In this document: positions 1 to 8,078 of the stretch, one piece after another | Position numbering within the stretch: position 1 is the first letter of the stretch | Layout of the letters: each line of letters opens with the position of its first letter | Origin: Thermodesulfobium sp. 4217-1 | GTDB taxonomy: Bacteria; Thermodesulfobiota; Thermodesulfobiia; Thermodesulfobiales; Thermodesulfobiaceae | Assembly: GCF_039822205.1 (NCBI RefSeq) | Contig: NZ_JBAGBW010000005.1 | Location: 25,689-89,688, forward strand | Direction of reading: 5' to 3' | DNA: 64,000 bases | The notes under the pieces: generated by a model | The model's input: only the letters and a program-made list of their open reading frames with translations | Database searches by the model: none | Told to the model about the DNA's origin: nothing | Made by a program: the position numbers and the translations under genes

Positions 1-212
1 GCACATACGAACACATAAAAGCTCCAGGACACGATCCGATAAAAAAGCACGTAGAAACCTTTCTTTCGAATGGCGGGAAATTCTATGTTTGCATCCCTTG
101 TTGCCAAGAAAGAGATATCTCTCAAGATCAAATACTTGAAGGGTGCGAAATGGCAAAGTCCGGCAAGGCAGTAAAAGCTATATTGGAAGCAAAAACCACA
201 TTAAACTACTAA
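1..212 (+). CDS. DsrE-like protein, 3' part only (cut by window edge)
   Basis: The reading frame enters at base 3 and gives the last 69 codons of a small protein, ending in LEAKTTLNY. It is the upstream twin of the complete gene at 272-634: the first ~80 bases are nearly identical in DNA to 423-502, and both proteins keep the same Cys-rich CIPCC element. DsrE-family proteins are small sulfur-handling or sulfur-carrier folds; which substrate this one handles cannot be told. The 5' half lies outside the window. The two genes are 59 bases apart and probably co-transcribed. Confidence 0.75.
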   Translation, partial: TYEHIKAPGHDPIKKHVETFLSNGGKFYVCIPCCQERDISQDQILEGCEMAKSGKAVKAILEAKTTLNY

Positions 213-271
213 AATCTAAAATAATATTTTCATAACAAGATTCGAAATTAAATTAAGGAGAAAAATTCAAA

Positions 272-634
272 ATGAGCGAAAAATTGATAGTTGTATCAAC
301 AACGGGACCAGAAGATCCTGAAAAGGCTACACTCGCTTATGTAATGGCCAATGCAGCCCTTGCGATGGACGCTGAGGTATTAGTTTGCCTTCAGGCAAGT
401 GGAGTATACACTGTAACAAAGGGCACATACGAACACATAAAAGCTCCAGGACACGATCCAATAAAAAAGCACGTGGAGACCTTTCTTTCGAATGGCGGAA
501 AGATATTCCTTTGTATACCTTGTTGCGAGGAGAGAAATATTACAAAAGAAATGATAGTTGATGGCTGCGAGCTCACAAAAGCAGGGAAAGCCATTAAAGA
601 AATATTGGAAGCAAATTCAGTATTAAATTATTAA
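272..634 (+). CDS. DsrE-like small sulfur-relay-type protein
   Basis: A 120-residue soluble protein with a DsrE/DsrF-like pattern: an N-terminal beta strand (KLIVVSTTGPED), an alpha helix rich in Ala, a VLVCLQASGV strand with Cys39, and a CIPCC motif near residues 82-86 that could carry persulfide or bind metal. The ATG follows an AAGGAG ribosome binding site at 255-260. It is a tandem paralogue of the partial gene at 1-212. DsrE relatives pass sulfur atoms between proteins in dissimilatory sulfur metabolism and tRNA thiolation, but no Dsr or Tus genes are adjacent here, so the partner is unknown. Transcription ends at the strong hairpin at 640-683. Confidence 0.75.
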   Translation: MSEKLIVVSTTGPEDPEKATLAYVMANAALAMDAEVLVCLQASGVYTVTKGTYEHIKAPGHDPIKKHVETFLSNGGKIFLCIPCCEERNITKEMIVDGCELTKAGKAIKEILEANSVLNY

Positions 635-639
635 CTTAT

Positions 640-683
640 AGAGCCCCGTATCTAAAAAATAATTTTAGATACGGGGCTCTTTT
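640..683. terminator. Bidirectional Rho-independent terminator
   Basis: A perfect 18-bp stem (640-657 with 663-680) and 5-base loop, GC-rich in the middle and A/T-rich at its base, sits between the stop of the DsrE-like gene and the stop of the convergent alcohol dehydrogenase gene. The flanks give short U-tracts in both directions, so it probably ends transcription from both sides. Confidence 0.85.
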
Positions 684-688
684 AAATT

Positions 689-1858
689 CTACAAACACAT
701 CCTATATATCTTCTCGATATCTTCTTCAGTCAACGGTTTAAACCCGCTCAATACCCCGCCCCTACAAGCCTTGTGTGCCATAGTCTTGAAATTCTTGTCA
801 TCGATGCCAATTTCATGAAGGGTGCTTTTAAGATTTATTTTATTGAACAAGAAATCACTTAATGAAGATATTGCTTTTCTTGCAATCTCCATATCGGGCA
901 GTTTAGGATCGATGCCAAAGACATTAATCCCAAATTTTTTAAACTGTAAGACATTTGATTCATCCAAAATATATTCCATCCAACGAGGCGTAAGTATAGC
1001 AAGACCTAAGCCGTGAGTAATATCATAAAAGGCAGAAAGTTCATGCTCCATTGCATGACAGGGAGCATGAAATTCACCGCCTGTTTGCAAGAAGCCATTT
1101 AAAGCCCAGGTTGATGCCCACATTAGATTTGCCCTTGCCTGGTAGTTCGTCGGTTCTTGGATAGCAATTGGAGTATATTTTATAACAGTCTTTATAACAT
1201 CTTCTGTAACGCGTTCTATCATGTCTATTTTTTCTGATTTGTTAAAGTAAAATATATCGAAAATATGAGACAGAATATCTGCGCTGCCGCAAGCAGTCTG
1301 ATATGGGCTTACAGAAAAAGTATTTGTAGGATCAAGAAAAGAAACCTTCGGCAAAAGGAGAGGGTGCATAAGGCCGTATTTCTCATTTGTTTGTAGATTA
1401 CTGATAACTGCTCCCGAATCCATTTCCGATCCTGTTGCTGACAGGGTTAAGACTGTGCAAATAGGCAAAGTTTTTGCAACAGGAGCTTTGTGCGTCACAA
1501 GATCCCAACTGTCACCATCATAAAAGGTTGTCGCTGAAATTACCTTTGTACAATCTATTGTAGAACCTCCCCCGACAGCAAGCAGCACATCAATTTTTTC
1601 TTTTTTACAGATATCTGCGCCTTTGTTGACAGTTGTATGTCTGGGGTTGGGCTCTATGCCAGACAACTCAAAAACTGTAAGATTAGCTTTTTTCAGTTCA
1701 TCAATAACCTTGTCATAAAGACCAATCTTTTTAATTGTGCCTCCTCCATAGGTAAGAAGCACCCTTGTCCCAAACTGCTTTACTTCCTCTCCAAGGTGAG
1801 AGAGCTGATTGTCCCCAAAATAAACTTTTGTTGTGTTTTGAAATACAAAATTGTACAC
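689..1858 (-). CDS. Iron-containing alcohol dehydrogenase (BdhA/YqhD-like)
   Basis: A 389-residue cytosolic group III (iron-dependent) alcohol dehydrogenase, the usual family length. The nucleotide-binding GGGS motif is near residues 96-99. The metal site is visible as SADILSH (Asp194, His198) and two later His in the HAPCHAMEH...DITHG region (about 267-284). Its closest general resemblance is to butanol dehydrogenases and YqhD, which use NAD(P)H to reduce aldehydes, including toxic short-chain ones. It heads leftward just downstream of a cupin gene and an iron-sulfur flavoprotein, a grouping that suggests an aldehyde- or redox-stress set. The true substrate cannot be read from sequence. Confidence 0.88.
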   Translation of the reverse strand: MYNFVFQNTTKVYFGDNQLSHLGEEVKQFGTRVLLTYGGGTIKKIGLYDKVIDELKKANLTVFELSGIEPNPRHTTVNKGADICKKEKIDVLLAVGGGSTIDCTKVISATTFYDGDSWDLVTHKAPVAKTLPICTVLTLSATGSEMDSGAVISNLQTNEKYGLMHPLLLPKVSFLDPTNTFSVSPYQTACGSADILSHIFDIFYFNKSEKIDMIERVTEDVIKTVIKYTPIAIQEPTNYQARANLMWASTWALNGFLQTGGEFHAPCHAMEHELSAFYDITHGLGLAILTPRWMEYILDESNVLQFKKFGINVFGIDPKLPDMEIARKAISSLSDFLFNKINLKSTLHEIGIDDKNFKTMAHKACRGGVLSGFKPLTEEDIEKIYRMCL

Positions 1859-1922
1859 AGCTAAAACCTCCTATTGTTTAGAGTTAATTTATATTATCTT
1901 TAATGCCAAGAACAAATATGCC

Positions 1923-2327
1923 CTAAATCAATTTGTTATAAAATTCATCATCGACTGGTTCAAGCCATTCAATAGATGAACCGTCAGCAGGAATTTCCAT
2001 AGCCAAATGAGAAAACAAGCTGTTTTTGGCTGCACCATGCCAGTGTTTTACTTCAGGTAAAATTTCTACTACATCGCCCTGATTCAATTGATGAGGCTCT
2101 TCTCCCCAAATCTGATACCATCCACGCCCTTGTGTACAAAGGAGTATTTGTCCACTTTTGTGATGAATGTGCCAATTGTTTCTTGAACCTGGTTCAAAAG
2201 TTACATTTGTAATTGGACCTCCTTTGTCTGTAAGCTTCTGTAGATAAACTCTACCAATAAAATATTTTGAAAGATTCTCGGGCAGTAGATTGCCTTTGCT
2301 AAAAATCTGATTTTCATTATTGCTCAT
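1923..2327 (-). CDS. Cupin-domain protein
   Basis: A 134-residue single-domain cupin. Motif 1 is seen as the HIHHKSGQ segment (about residues 53-60) and motif 2 as GDVVEI followed by KHWHGA (about 84-98), giving the three His and a Gln/Glu position that normally hold one metal ion. Cupins of this type are often annotated as carboxymuconolactone-decarboxylase-associated; the reaction here is unknown. A GGAGG site lies just upstream of the ATG. It lies between the flavoprotein gene at 2384 and the alcohol dehydrogenase at 689, all on the same strand. Confidence 0.8.
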   Translation of the reverse strand: MSNNENQIFSKGNLLPENLSKYFIGRVYLQKLTDKGGPITNVTFEPGSRNNWHIHHKSGQILLCTQGRGWYQIWGEEPHQLNQGDVVEILPEVKHWHGAAKNSLFSHLAMEIPADGSSIEWLEPVDDEFYNKLI

Positions 2328-2383
2328 TTTTAACCTCCTTAATATTTGATAAACATATTTATTAGTAACTGAACATTAAACCC

Positions 2384-3025
2384 TTATCTAATAAAGTTTG
2401 TTGCAACAAACTCTTCTTGCTCAGGCAATTCAATGCCTGCTTTTATTCCTGCCTCTTTACACCTTAAGAACCATGCCATATTTCTTGCCAATGTGCGCAT
2501 TGTTTGTAATCCTTCCAGGTCCTTGGCTACATCATCAGGATTCGCACCATGCACCATATTCCAGTATTGTGAAGTAATAATAGGCATTTGCATAATTCCA
2601 AAATATTTATTCAATTGATCAAAGGTAGCTGTAGTGCCCGCACGCCTTGCTGATACTATGGCAGCTGCGGGTTTTAAGTAAAAAGATTTTAATCCAGCAC
2701 ACAAATCAGTATAAAATACTCTATCTAAAAAAGATGTTATTGCACCGCTTGCCGATGCAAAATGAACTGGAGACCCAAAAATAAAACCATCAAATTCTTT
2801 AGAAATATTTAGAAACTCATTAACCCAATCGTCAAAAATACATTTTTTATTCTCCACACACGTCTTACATGCTATACAACCAGATATTGGCTTATTGCCT
2901 ATCCAAAAAAAGTCGCTCTCTAAAGCTTCTTTTTCTAAGACATTTGATATTTCTCTAAGGGCTGTATAGGTACAGCCATACTCATGAGGACTGCCATTTA
3001 CCAGTAACACTTTCATAATATTCAC
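2384..3025 (-). CDS. Flavodoxin-like NAD(P)H oxidoreductase with Cys cluster
   Basis: A 213-residue protein with the NADPH-dependent FMN reductase/iron-sulfur flavoprotein fold. The FMN phosphate loop is LLVNGSPHEYG at the N terminus, and a Cys cluster C50-x2-C53-x2-C56-x5-C62 follows, as in iron-sulfur flavoproteins, which shuttle electrons from ferredoxin. The segment FGSPVHFASASGA is the second flavin-contact loop. It is probably first in the leftward operon with the cupin and alcohol dehydrogenase. Two relatives with the same Cys spacing occur at 24632-25821. Confidence 0.82.
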   Translation of the reverse strand: MNIMKVLLVNGSPHEYGCTYTALREISNVLEKEALESDFFWIGNKPISGCIACKTCVENKKCIFDDWVNEFLNISKEFDGFIFGSPVHFASASGAITSFLDRVFYTDLCAGLKSFYLKPAAAIVSARRAGTTATFDQLNKYFGIMQMPIITSQYWNMVHGANPDDVAKDLEGLQTMRTLARNMAWFLRCKEAGIKAGIELPEQEEFVATNFIR

Positions 3026-3385
3026 CTCTTTAAATTTTTATTGCCAAAATTGTAAACATTGCTCTATAAAATTAATATATCACCTGGAGTCTACTCAAAG
3101 TAAATGGGTTAAAATGTCTTGGAAAAATAAAATTAATAAATATGAATTTAGATCGGGCTCATTTAATAGCACTATACACTACGAAGATGAAAAACTAATG
3201 ATATATTGACATTATAATTATTGTATATCCAAAGGTTAATAGACAATCAAATTAAGTACTTAAATTAAACTTTTTAGTCCACATAAAATATAATGATTTT
3301 TTAAAAAATCTTTAATTCTAATTTAACTTTTAGGATGTATCATTTCTACTAAAGTGTATTTAATCCCCTACCAAGGCGTTTAAAT
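3026..3385. other. Intergenic region between divergent genes
   Basis: About 360 bases of AT-rich DNA between the leftward flavoprotein gene and the rightward membrane protein gene, so it should hold both promoters. A TTGACA hexamer is at 3206-3211, but no TATAAT-like element sits at a good distance from it. I see no RNA gene, long inverted repeat or open reading frame here. Confidence 0.4.
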
Positions 3386-4156
3386 GTGAGTAAAAATATA
3401 ACAAATTTGCTTATTAATGAAGACAATCTTTTAAAAGTTCCAAAAATAACAATTTATTTTTGGATAGCAAAACTTCTCTCTACTGCTATGGGAGAAGCTA
3501 CTTCAGATTATTTGGTTTTTCATACAAACCCATATTTAGCTGTAATAACATGCGGCCTAATCTTTGCAGCTTCAATATGGCTACAAATGAAAAGTAATAG
3601 ATATTTTGCACATTATTACTGGTTTGCAGTAATAATGGTTAGTATATTTGGAACGCAGATAGCTGATGTAATACATGTAGTTTTGGGAGTTCCATACAGC
3701 TTTTCCACTCTATTTTTTCTCATATCTCTAATTCTAACTTTAGCAGCCTGGAAATCCAAAGAGAAGACTCTTTCTATACATAGCATATATACTCCACAAC
3801 GCGAGGCATTTTACTGGACGACCATAGTCATAACATTTGCTCTTGGAACAGCAGCCGGAGATATGACTGCTTTCACGCTCAATCTTGGGTATTTTGAATC
3901 AGGCTTGCTTTTTGCAGTAATATTTTCTATTCCGATAATCGCATATTTTATGTTTGATCTGAACGAAATAGCTGCATTCTGGATTGCATATATAATGACT
4001 AGACCCCTTGGAGCTTCTTTTGCTGACTGGGCAGACAAGCCGACAAAATTTGGCGGCCTTGGTTTTGGCTCTTTTACAGTTAGTTTGGTGCTAACCGCAG
4101 CCATTCTTATGGTAATGATATTTTTAATTGTCTATAAGATTGACGATCCTGGTTAA
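3386..4156 (+). CDS. Polytopic membrane protein of unknown function (COG4705-like)
   Basis: A 256-residue integral membrane protein with about eight hydrophobic segments. It has two similar halves: an early GEATSDYLVF segment and a later AAGDMTAFTLNLGYF segment each carry a G-x-x-x/T-x-D pattern within a membrane span, which fits an internal duplication. A third acidic site is SFADWADKP near residue 212. The start is GTG at 3386; the ATG two bases earlier is out of frame. From memory such proteins belong to an uncharacterised membrane family (COG4705), and the conserved in-membrane acidic residues would suit an ion or metal transporter, but this is only inference. Confidence 0.65.
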   Translation: MSKNITNLLINEDNLLKVPKITIYFWIAKLLSTAMGEATSDYLVFHTNPYLAVITCGLIFAASIWLQMKSNRYFAHYYWFAVIMVSIFGTQIADVIHVVLGVPYSFSTLFFLISLILTLAAWKSKEKTLSIHSIYTPQREAFYWTTIVITFALGTAAGDMTAFTLNLGYFESGLLFAVIFSIPIIAYFMFDLNEIAAFWIAYIMTRPLGASFADWADKPTKFGGLGFGSFTVSLVLTAAILMVMIFLIVYKIDDPG

Positions 4157-4181
4157 ATTTTTTATTTATTTTAAATATCAT

Positions 4182-5279
4182 TTATTCATGGATAAACTTT
4201 AACAGCTTGTCTTTAAACGCAAACAATATAATCAAGAGAAAAAATTTCATAACAAGTCTAAATCTTGTACCAAAAATAAGATTTCTGTATGTCTTTCTTT
4301 TGCTTAAATTAGAAACAATATTTTGAGCTGACAAATTGTAGTTAATCTCAGCAAAAAGTTTATTTTTCTCTGACATCAAAATTGCATCAGCTGCCATCTG
4401 GCCAGTCTTAATAGCGTAGTATATCCCCTCACCTGTAATAGGGTCTACGAATCCTCCAGCATCACCAACCAACAATATATTGTCGCACCCCAATCTATCT
4501 GGAATCCAGCCTGTAGGAATTAAATGGGCACCAGAGTTGGCTGGCCCCTCAACCTTAATTAAATTTAAGAAATTTTTAAACTGTTTTTTTATCAAGCCTC
4601 TATTTTTGCTTATTAGCGCGCCAATACCGACTAAAGTTCTTTCTTTATTAGGAAAAATCCATCCATAGCCGAATTTTGTAAATCCAAAGTAGATAGATGC
4701 CCGATCGGTTGTCAATTTATAGTCATAAAATTCCATAGCAAGGGTTAAGTTTTCTTTGTATCCACCATCATCTAAAATGCCATTCTTTATCAAGCAGCCC
4801 CTAACAACACTGTTTACCCCTTCGGCATCAACAATATATTTTCCCTTAAATATATTGTTGTTTGTAAAGACCGACATATTTTTAATGTCTATATCAATTA
4901 CTTTTGTTTTGTTAAAAAAATAGGCTCGAAAACCCAAAGCCCTTTGTAAAATAGCAAAATCAAATTTTTTCCTGTTAACATAGATAAATAGTTTTTTTGA
5001 AAGTGCTGATAAAACCTTTAATTTTCCATAAAAAATTTCAAATTTACTTGAAGAAAATTCTATCAAGTCAGGCTCGAAAAAATCACTTCCAAATATAGAC
5101 TCAATCAGCTTATAAGACTTTTCAGTTAATAGTCCCCCGCAAAGTTTATCCCTAGGGAAATCCTCTTTATCAATTAATGCTACCTTCAAGCCATTTTTTG
5201 CTAACAAAGCGGCAGCCGTAGCCCCAGCGGGCCCTGAACCACATATAACCACATCAAATTCTAAAATTTTTTTATTCAT
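4182..5279 (-). CDS. Geranylgeranyl-reductase-family FAD oxidoreductase
   Basis: A 365-residue flavoprotein. The FAD-binding Rossmann motif GSGPAG is at residues 13-18, followed by an acidic strand end (VALIDKEDFPRDK) and the CGG motif at 47-49 typical of geranylgeranyl reductases. The second FAD motif is LLVGDAGGFVDPITGEG (about 265-281). Family members saturate isoprenoid chains of quinones or lipids or act on other polyenes. The C terminus is hydrophobic (about residues 345-360) and may sit in the membrane. It converges on the membrane protein gene ending at 4156. The substrate is not known. Confidence 0.8.
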   Translation of the reverse strand: MNKKILEFDVVICGSGPAGATAAALLAKNGLKVALIDKEDFPRDKLCGGLLTEKSYKLIESIFGSDFFEPDLIEFSSSKFEIFYGKLKVLSALSKKLFIYVNRKKFDFAILQRALGFRAYFFNKTKVIDIDIKNMSVFTNNNIFKGKYIVDAEGVNSVVRGCLIKNGILDDGGYKENLTLAMEFYDYKLTTDRASIYFGFTKFGYGWIFPNKERTLVGIGALISKNRGLIKKQFKNFLNLIKVEGPANSGAHLIPTGWIPDRLGCDNILLVGDAGGFVDPITGEGIYYAIKTGQMAADAILMSEKNKLFAEINYNLSAQNIVSNLSKRKTYRNLIFGTRFRLVMKFFLLIILFAFKDKLLKFIHE

Positions 5280-5450
5280 ATGAATTATGATTATAAGATA
5301 AAAGCTAAGAGAGTCAAAATCTTTTTTGGAAATACATTAAATTTTTATTTTATTATAAGTTTTACTTATCAAAATGTATAATTGTTAATAAGAAGAAAAT
5401 TTTAAAAAGTATAATATAATAATAGAAATTACTTATAGGAGGTATTAATT

Positions 5451-5612
5451 ATGGATAAATACGTTTGTACAGTTTGCGGCTATGTATATGACCCAGCAGT
5501 TGGCGATCCAGATGGAGGAATAGAGCCAAATACGCCATTTGAGAAAATACCTGATGATTGGCAGTGTCCAGTCTGTGGAGCTTCAAAATCTGATTTCAAA
5601 AAACAAGATTAG
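5451..5612 (+). CDS. Rubredoxin
   Basis: A 53-residue electron carrier with a single Fe held by four Cys: C6-x2-C9 and C39-x2-C42, with the classic [12 protein letters not shown] start and WQCPVCGA end. It is a small gene, full length for the family, with an AGGAGG site at 5437-5442. The next gene, rubrerythrin, starts 12 bases downstream, and the ribosome binding site for it overlaps this stop codon, so the two form one operon. Rubredoxin donates electrons to rubrerythrin for peroxide reduction in anaerobes. Confidence 0.95.
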   Translation: MDKYVCTVCGYVYDPAVGDPDGGIEPNTPFEKIPDDWQCPVCGASKSDFKKQD

Positions 5613-5624
5613 GAGGGAAACTGT

Positions 5625-6197
5625 ATGAGTGTAAAGGGTACCCAGACAGAGAAAAATTTGCTTGCCTCATTCGCAGGCGAATCCCAAGCAAGGACTAGAT
5701 ATACCTTTTTTGCTTCAAAAGCAAAAAAAGAGGGTTACGAACAGATTAGTGCACTGTTCTTAGAAACTGCAGAAAATGAAAAAGAGCACGCTAAGAGATT
5801 TTTTAGCTTTCTTGAGGGCGGAGATGTTGAAATTGCTGCATCATACCCAGCTGGTGTGGTAGGAAGCACGCTTGAAAATCTAAAAGCTGCAGCAGAAGGA
5901 GAACACTTAGAACATACCGTATTATACCCTCAAGCAGCAGAAGTTGCAGAGAAAGAGGGCTTTCCAGAAATTGCTACGCTATTTAGAAATATAGCAAAGG
6001 TCGAAACAGCCCACGAAAAGAGATATAGAAAACTATATACAAATCTACAAACTAATGAAGTATTTAAAAAGTCCCAAAAAACCGTATGGAAATGTAGAAA
6101 TTGCGGTTATATTCATGAAGGCAATGAAGCCCCTCAGGCTTGCCCAAGCTGCCTTCATCCACAAGCTTATTTCGAGCTTTTTTCGGAACCATATTAA
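5625..6197 (+). CDS. rbr: Rubrerythrin (peroxide reductase)
   Basis: A 190-residue cytosolic non-heme iron enzyme that reduces hydrogen peroxide to water. The four-helix di-iron domain covers about residues 1-140 with ligands in ESQARTRY (Glu19) and ENEKEH (about 50-55), a second set in EGEHLEH and AKVETAHEKRY. A rubredoxin-like domain ends the protein with CRNCGY and CPSC pairs. It follows rubredoxin in a two-gene operon; together they would protect anaerobic enzymes from peroxide. Several TATAAT-like sequences lie upstream of rubredoxin (5377-5420), so the promoter cannot be chosen with certainty. Confidence 0.95.
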   Translation: MSVKGTQTEKNLLASFAGESQARTRYTFFASKAKKEGYEQISALFLETAENEKEHAKRFFSFLEGGDVEIAASYPAGVVGSTLENLKAAAEGEHLEHTVLYPQAAEVAEKEGFPEIATLFRNIAKVETAHEKRYRKLYTNLQTNEVFKKSQKTVWKCRNCGYIHEGNEAPQACPSCLHPQAYFELFSEPY

Positions 6198-6204
6198 ATT
6201 AAAT

Positions 6205-6235
6205 TTTCTAAGGCGCCTATGTGGCGCCTTAGAAA
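6205..6235. terminator. Bidirectional terminator hairpin
   Basis: A perfect 13-bp stem (6205-6217 with 6223-6235) with GGCGCC at its top and a 5-base loop lies just after the rubrerythrin stop. It overlaps the stop codon of the convergent GGDEF-like gene. AT-rich flanks on both sides suit termination in both directions. Confidence 0.75.
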
Positions 6236-7503
6236 TTAATCGGAACGAGGATGGCTTCTACGTTTTTTTCTTTGCTTTGCTTTGACTTAGTCCACGCTTC
6301 TATTGACCTTTGAACGAAGGCATCATTATCTTCTTGAGGCTGATATTGAGTAACCCCTAAAGTACAATCTAAATTTTCTCCATGAGAATAGGTCTGGGTT
6401 GTTATCATCGATCGAATTCTTTTTGCAACGAAAATAGCGCCAAATATATCTGTTTCAGGGCATAAAATAACAAATTTATTTTTTGAATAACTGCAAAAGA
6501 GGTCAAGATTTCTTATAGAATCGTTTATTCTATCACAAAATTCCCTTAAGACTTTGTGAGCTATTTCTTTGCCATATTTTGAATAGATATTGTTGTAATT
6601 ATCGTTAGATAAGAAAATCAAACTAAGCGGTCTTTTATATCTGAAAGACCTCTGGGCTTCCTTTTTTAACTCTTCCAAAAAGACCTTCTTGTCATACAAA
6701 TTTGTAATAGGATTTCTAACTCTTTTAATAATTTTAAAATTTTTATACTTGTCTAAATTAGAAAGCCTAAACAAAGAAATGATAGCTATATCAAGATCTT
6801 TTACTTCCGAATAGTCCATCCAGAATGGCTCAACAGAAAATTCTTTAGATAAGACACTATTTTTTAAAAAAATCACATTTTCATTCTTCTTTATGTCTTT
6901 AATTTTCTCAAGCCATTCCTTTAAAGCTTCTCCTTTATATAGACTTTTTTCGCTTGGATAGAAAAAGTCATAAATATCGAGATTTTTCTTGTTAAACTCA
7001 TCAAGACTAGAAAGCCCAAAATAATTTAAGAAGCTATTGTTTATAAAGACAATTTCATCATATTGGCAAGCAAAAAACATGTTTTGTACATTTAAGCAAA
7101 TATCTTTGTAAAAATTTACATCAGAGGCCGTCTTTTTTTGGTCGTTAATCTCCTTAACGAGATTAAGAAAAAAGTCTAAAAAAGTGAGCTGATTAAAATT
7201 TTCGTCCAGATAATAAAAACTAATACAATGTCCAGACTTTAAATTAGTACCCTTGCCAAGCAACATCAAAATAAATGTATCAGGAAACTCTTTTTTAATT
7301 TTATTTAGAATAATTGGCAGTTCAGAGTTATTTTTTGATCTAAACATTATAAGATCTGGTTGAATTTCACTTATTTTTAAAAATATTTCCTCAGACTTCA
7401 TACACACCGTAAGAGACTCTACATTATTTTTTACCAAATTAAATATTTGGGTGTGAAAATATTTAGTTAAATCAATATAAAGAACTTTTAATGGCAGCAA
7501 CAT
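6229..7503 (-). CDS. Degenerate GGDEF protein with receiver-like and PAS-like regions
   Basis: A 424-residue protein. Residues 1-115 look like a response-regulator receiver fold (VLYIDL, PDLIMFRSK), about 130-245 like a PAS sensor domain (QYDEIVFINNSFLNYFGL), and 258-375 like a GGDEF diguanylate cyclase domain (RNPITNLYDKKVF). The catalytic signature is lost: where GGDEF should stand, residues 338-344 read SYSKNKF, and the metal-binding Asp region reads FLSNDNYNNIYSKYG. It should therefore not make cyclic di-GMP; it may sense or bind ligands instead. It lies 15 bases downstream of the bacteriohemerythrin gene and is probably co-transcribed, which suggests a link to oxygen sensing. Confidence 0.75.
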   Translation of the reverse strand: MLLPLKVLYIDLTKYFHTQIFNLVKNNVESLTVCMKSEEIFLKISEIQPDLIMFRSKNNSELPIILNKIKKEFPDTFILMLLGKGTNLKSGHCISFYYLDENFNQLTFLDFFLNLVKEINDQKKTASDVNFYKDICLNVQNMFFACQYDEIVFINNSFLNYFGLSSLDEFNKKNLDIYDFFYPSEKSLYKGEALKEWLEKIKDIKKNENVIFLKNSVLSKEFSVEPFWMDYSEVKDLDIAIISLFRLSNLDKYKNFKIIKRVRNPITNLYDKKVFLEELKKEAQRSFRYKRPLSLIFLSNDNYNNIYSKYGKEIAHKVLREFCDRINDSIRNLDLFCSYSKNKFVILCPETDIFGAIFVAKRIRSMITTQTYSHGENLDCTLGVTQYQPQEDNDAFVQRSIEAWTKSKQSKEKNVEAILVPINF

Positions 7504-7518
7504 AATTAATCACATACT

Positions 7519-7950
7519 CTAACTATTTACAATCTCTGGAAATCTCATTAGAAAAACCCCCAACCTCTTATCTTCTCCACCTATGTGATACTTTAACCAA
7601 TCAATAACAAAGTGCTTTATTAGCATAAGAAAGCTATCGCTAATACCATTTTTCAAAAACTCTCTTTTAAGCCCATTCATATCTATAATAAACCTATCAT
7701 GAAGCATTCTGTGCTGATAATAATTAGTATATCTATATTTAATCATAAGATCTTCTTCTGTTCCAAAGTGAAATATTACATATTGCTCCAAGAAGTCAAA
7801 AATTTTAATTACTCCTTCTTTGGCCTCGCCTTTCTCACAAGAGTCCAAAAGATCATTGATATTCTCGAACAATTTCATGTGCTGAGTATCAATAATATCT
7901 ATACCTGTTTCAAAATCAGGGGTCCACTTCACTTTCAAATCTGAATCCAT
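7519..7950 (-). CDS. Bacteriohemerythrin
   Basis: A roughly 143-residue four-helix protein that binds O2 at a di-iron site. Ligand motifs are all present: IDTQHMKLFENIN, HFGTEE, the H-x3-H in QHRMLH, and HIGGED near the C terminus. A longer frame begins at 7968, but the ATG at 7950 is preceded by a GGGGTG ribosome binding site five bases away while the upstream ATG has none, so I chose 7950. In anaerobes these proteins store, deliver or sense oxygen. The following gene encodes a PAS/GGDEF-like protein, so the pair may form a small oxygen-response unit. Confidence 0.9.
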   Translation of the reverse strand: MDSDLKVKWTPDFETGIDIIDTQHMKLFENINDLLDSCEKGEAKEGVIKIFDFLEQYVIFHFGTEEDLMIKYRYTNYYQHRMLHDRFIIDMNGLKREFLKNGISDSFLMLIKHFVIDWLKYHIGGEDKRLGVFLMRFPEIVNS

Positions 7951-8000
7951 CCAAACACCCCTTTTCATTAGAATTCAATATTAAAGATATTTTAAGCTTT

Positions 8001-8029
8001 TTGATATTTTTCGTAAATTTTATTATAAT
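8001..8029 (+). promoter_or_regulatory. Sigma-70-type promoter for trpB2
   Basis: TTGATA at 8001-8006 and TATAAT at 8024-8029, separated by 17 bases, lie 49 bases before the trpB2 start. Both elements are near-perfect and the spacing is optimal. Confidence 0.75.
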
Positions 8030-8078
8030 ATAAATCTCATAATAATACTAAAATTAATTTCACAAAAGGAGAGTTTAG

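Noticed and set aside
3206-3228. Promoter from TTGACA at 3206
   Set aside because: TATAAT-like sequence starts only two bases after it (3213) and the next -10-like stretch is at about 12 bases, so spacing is wrong.
6229-7503. Active diguanylate cyclase
   Set aside because: Both the GGDEF loop and the metal-binding Asp motif are substituted.
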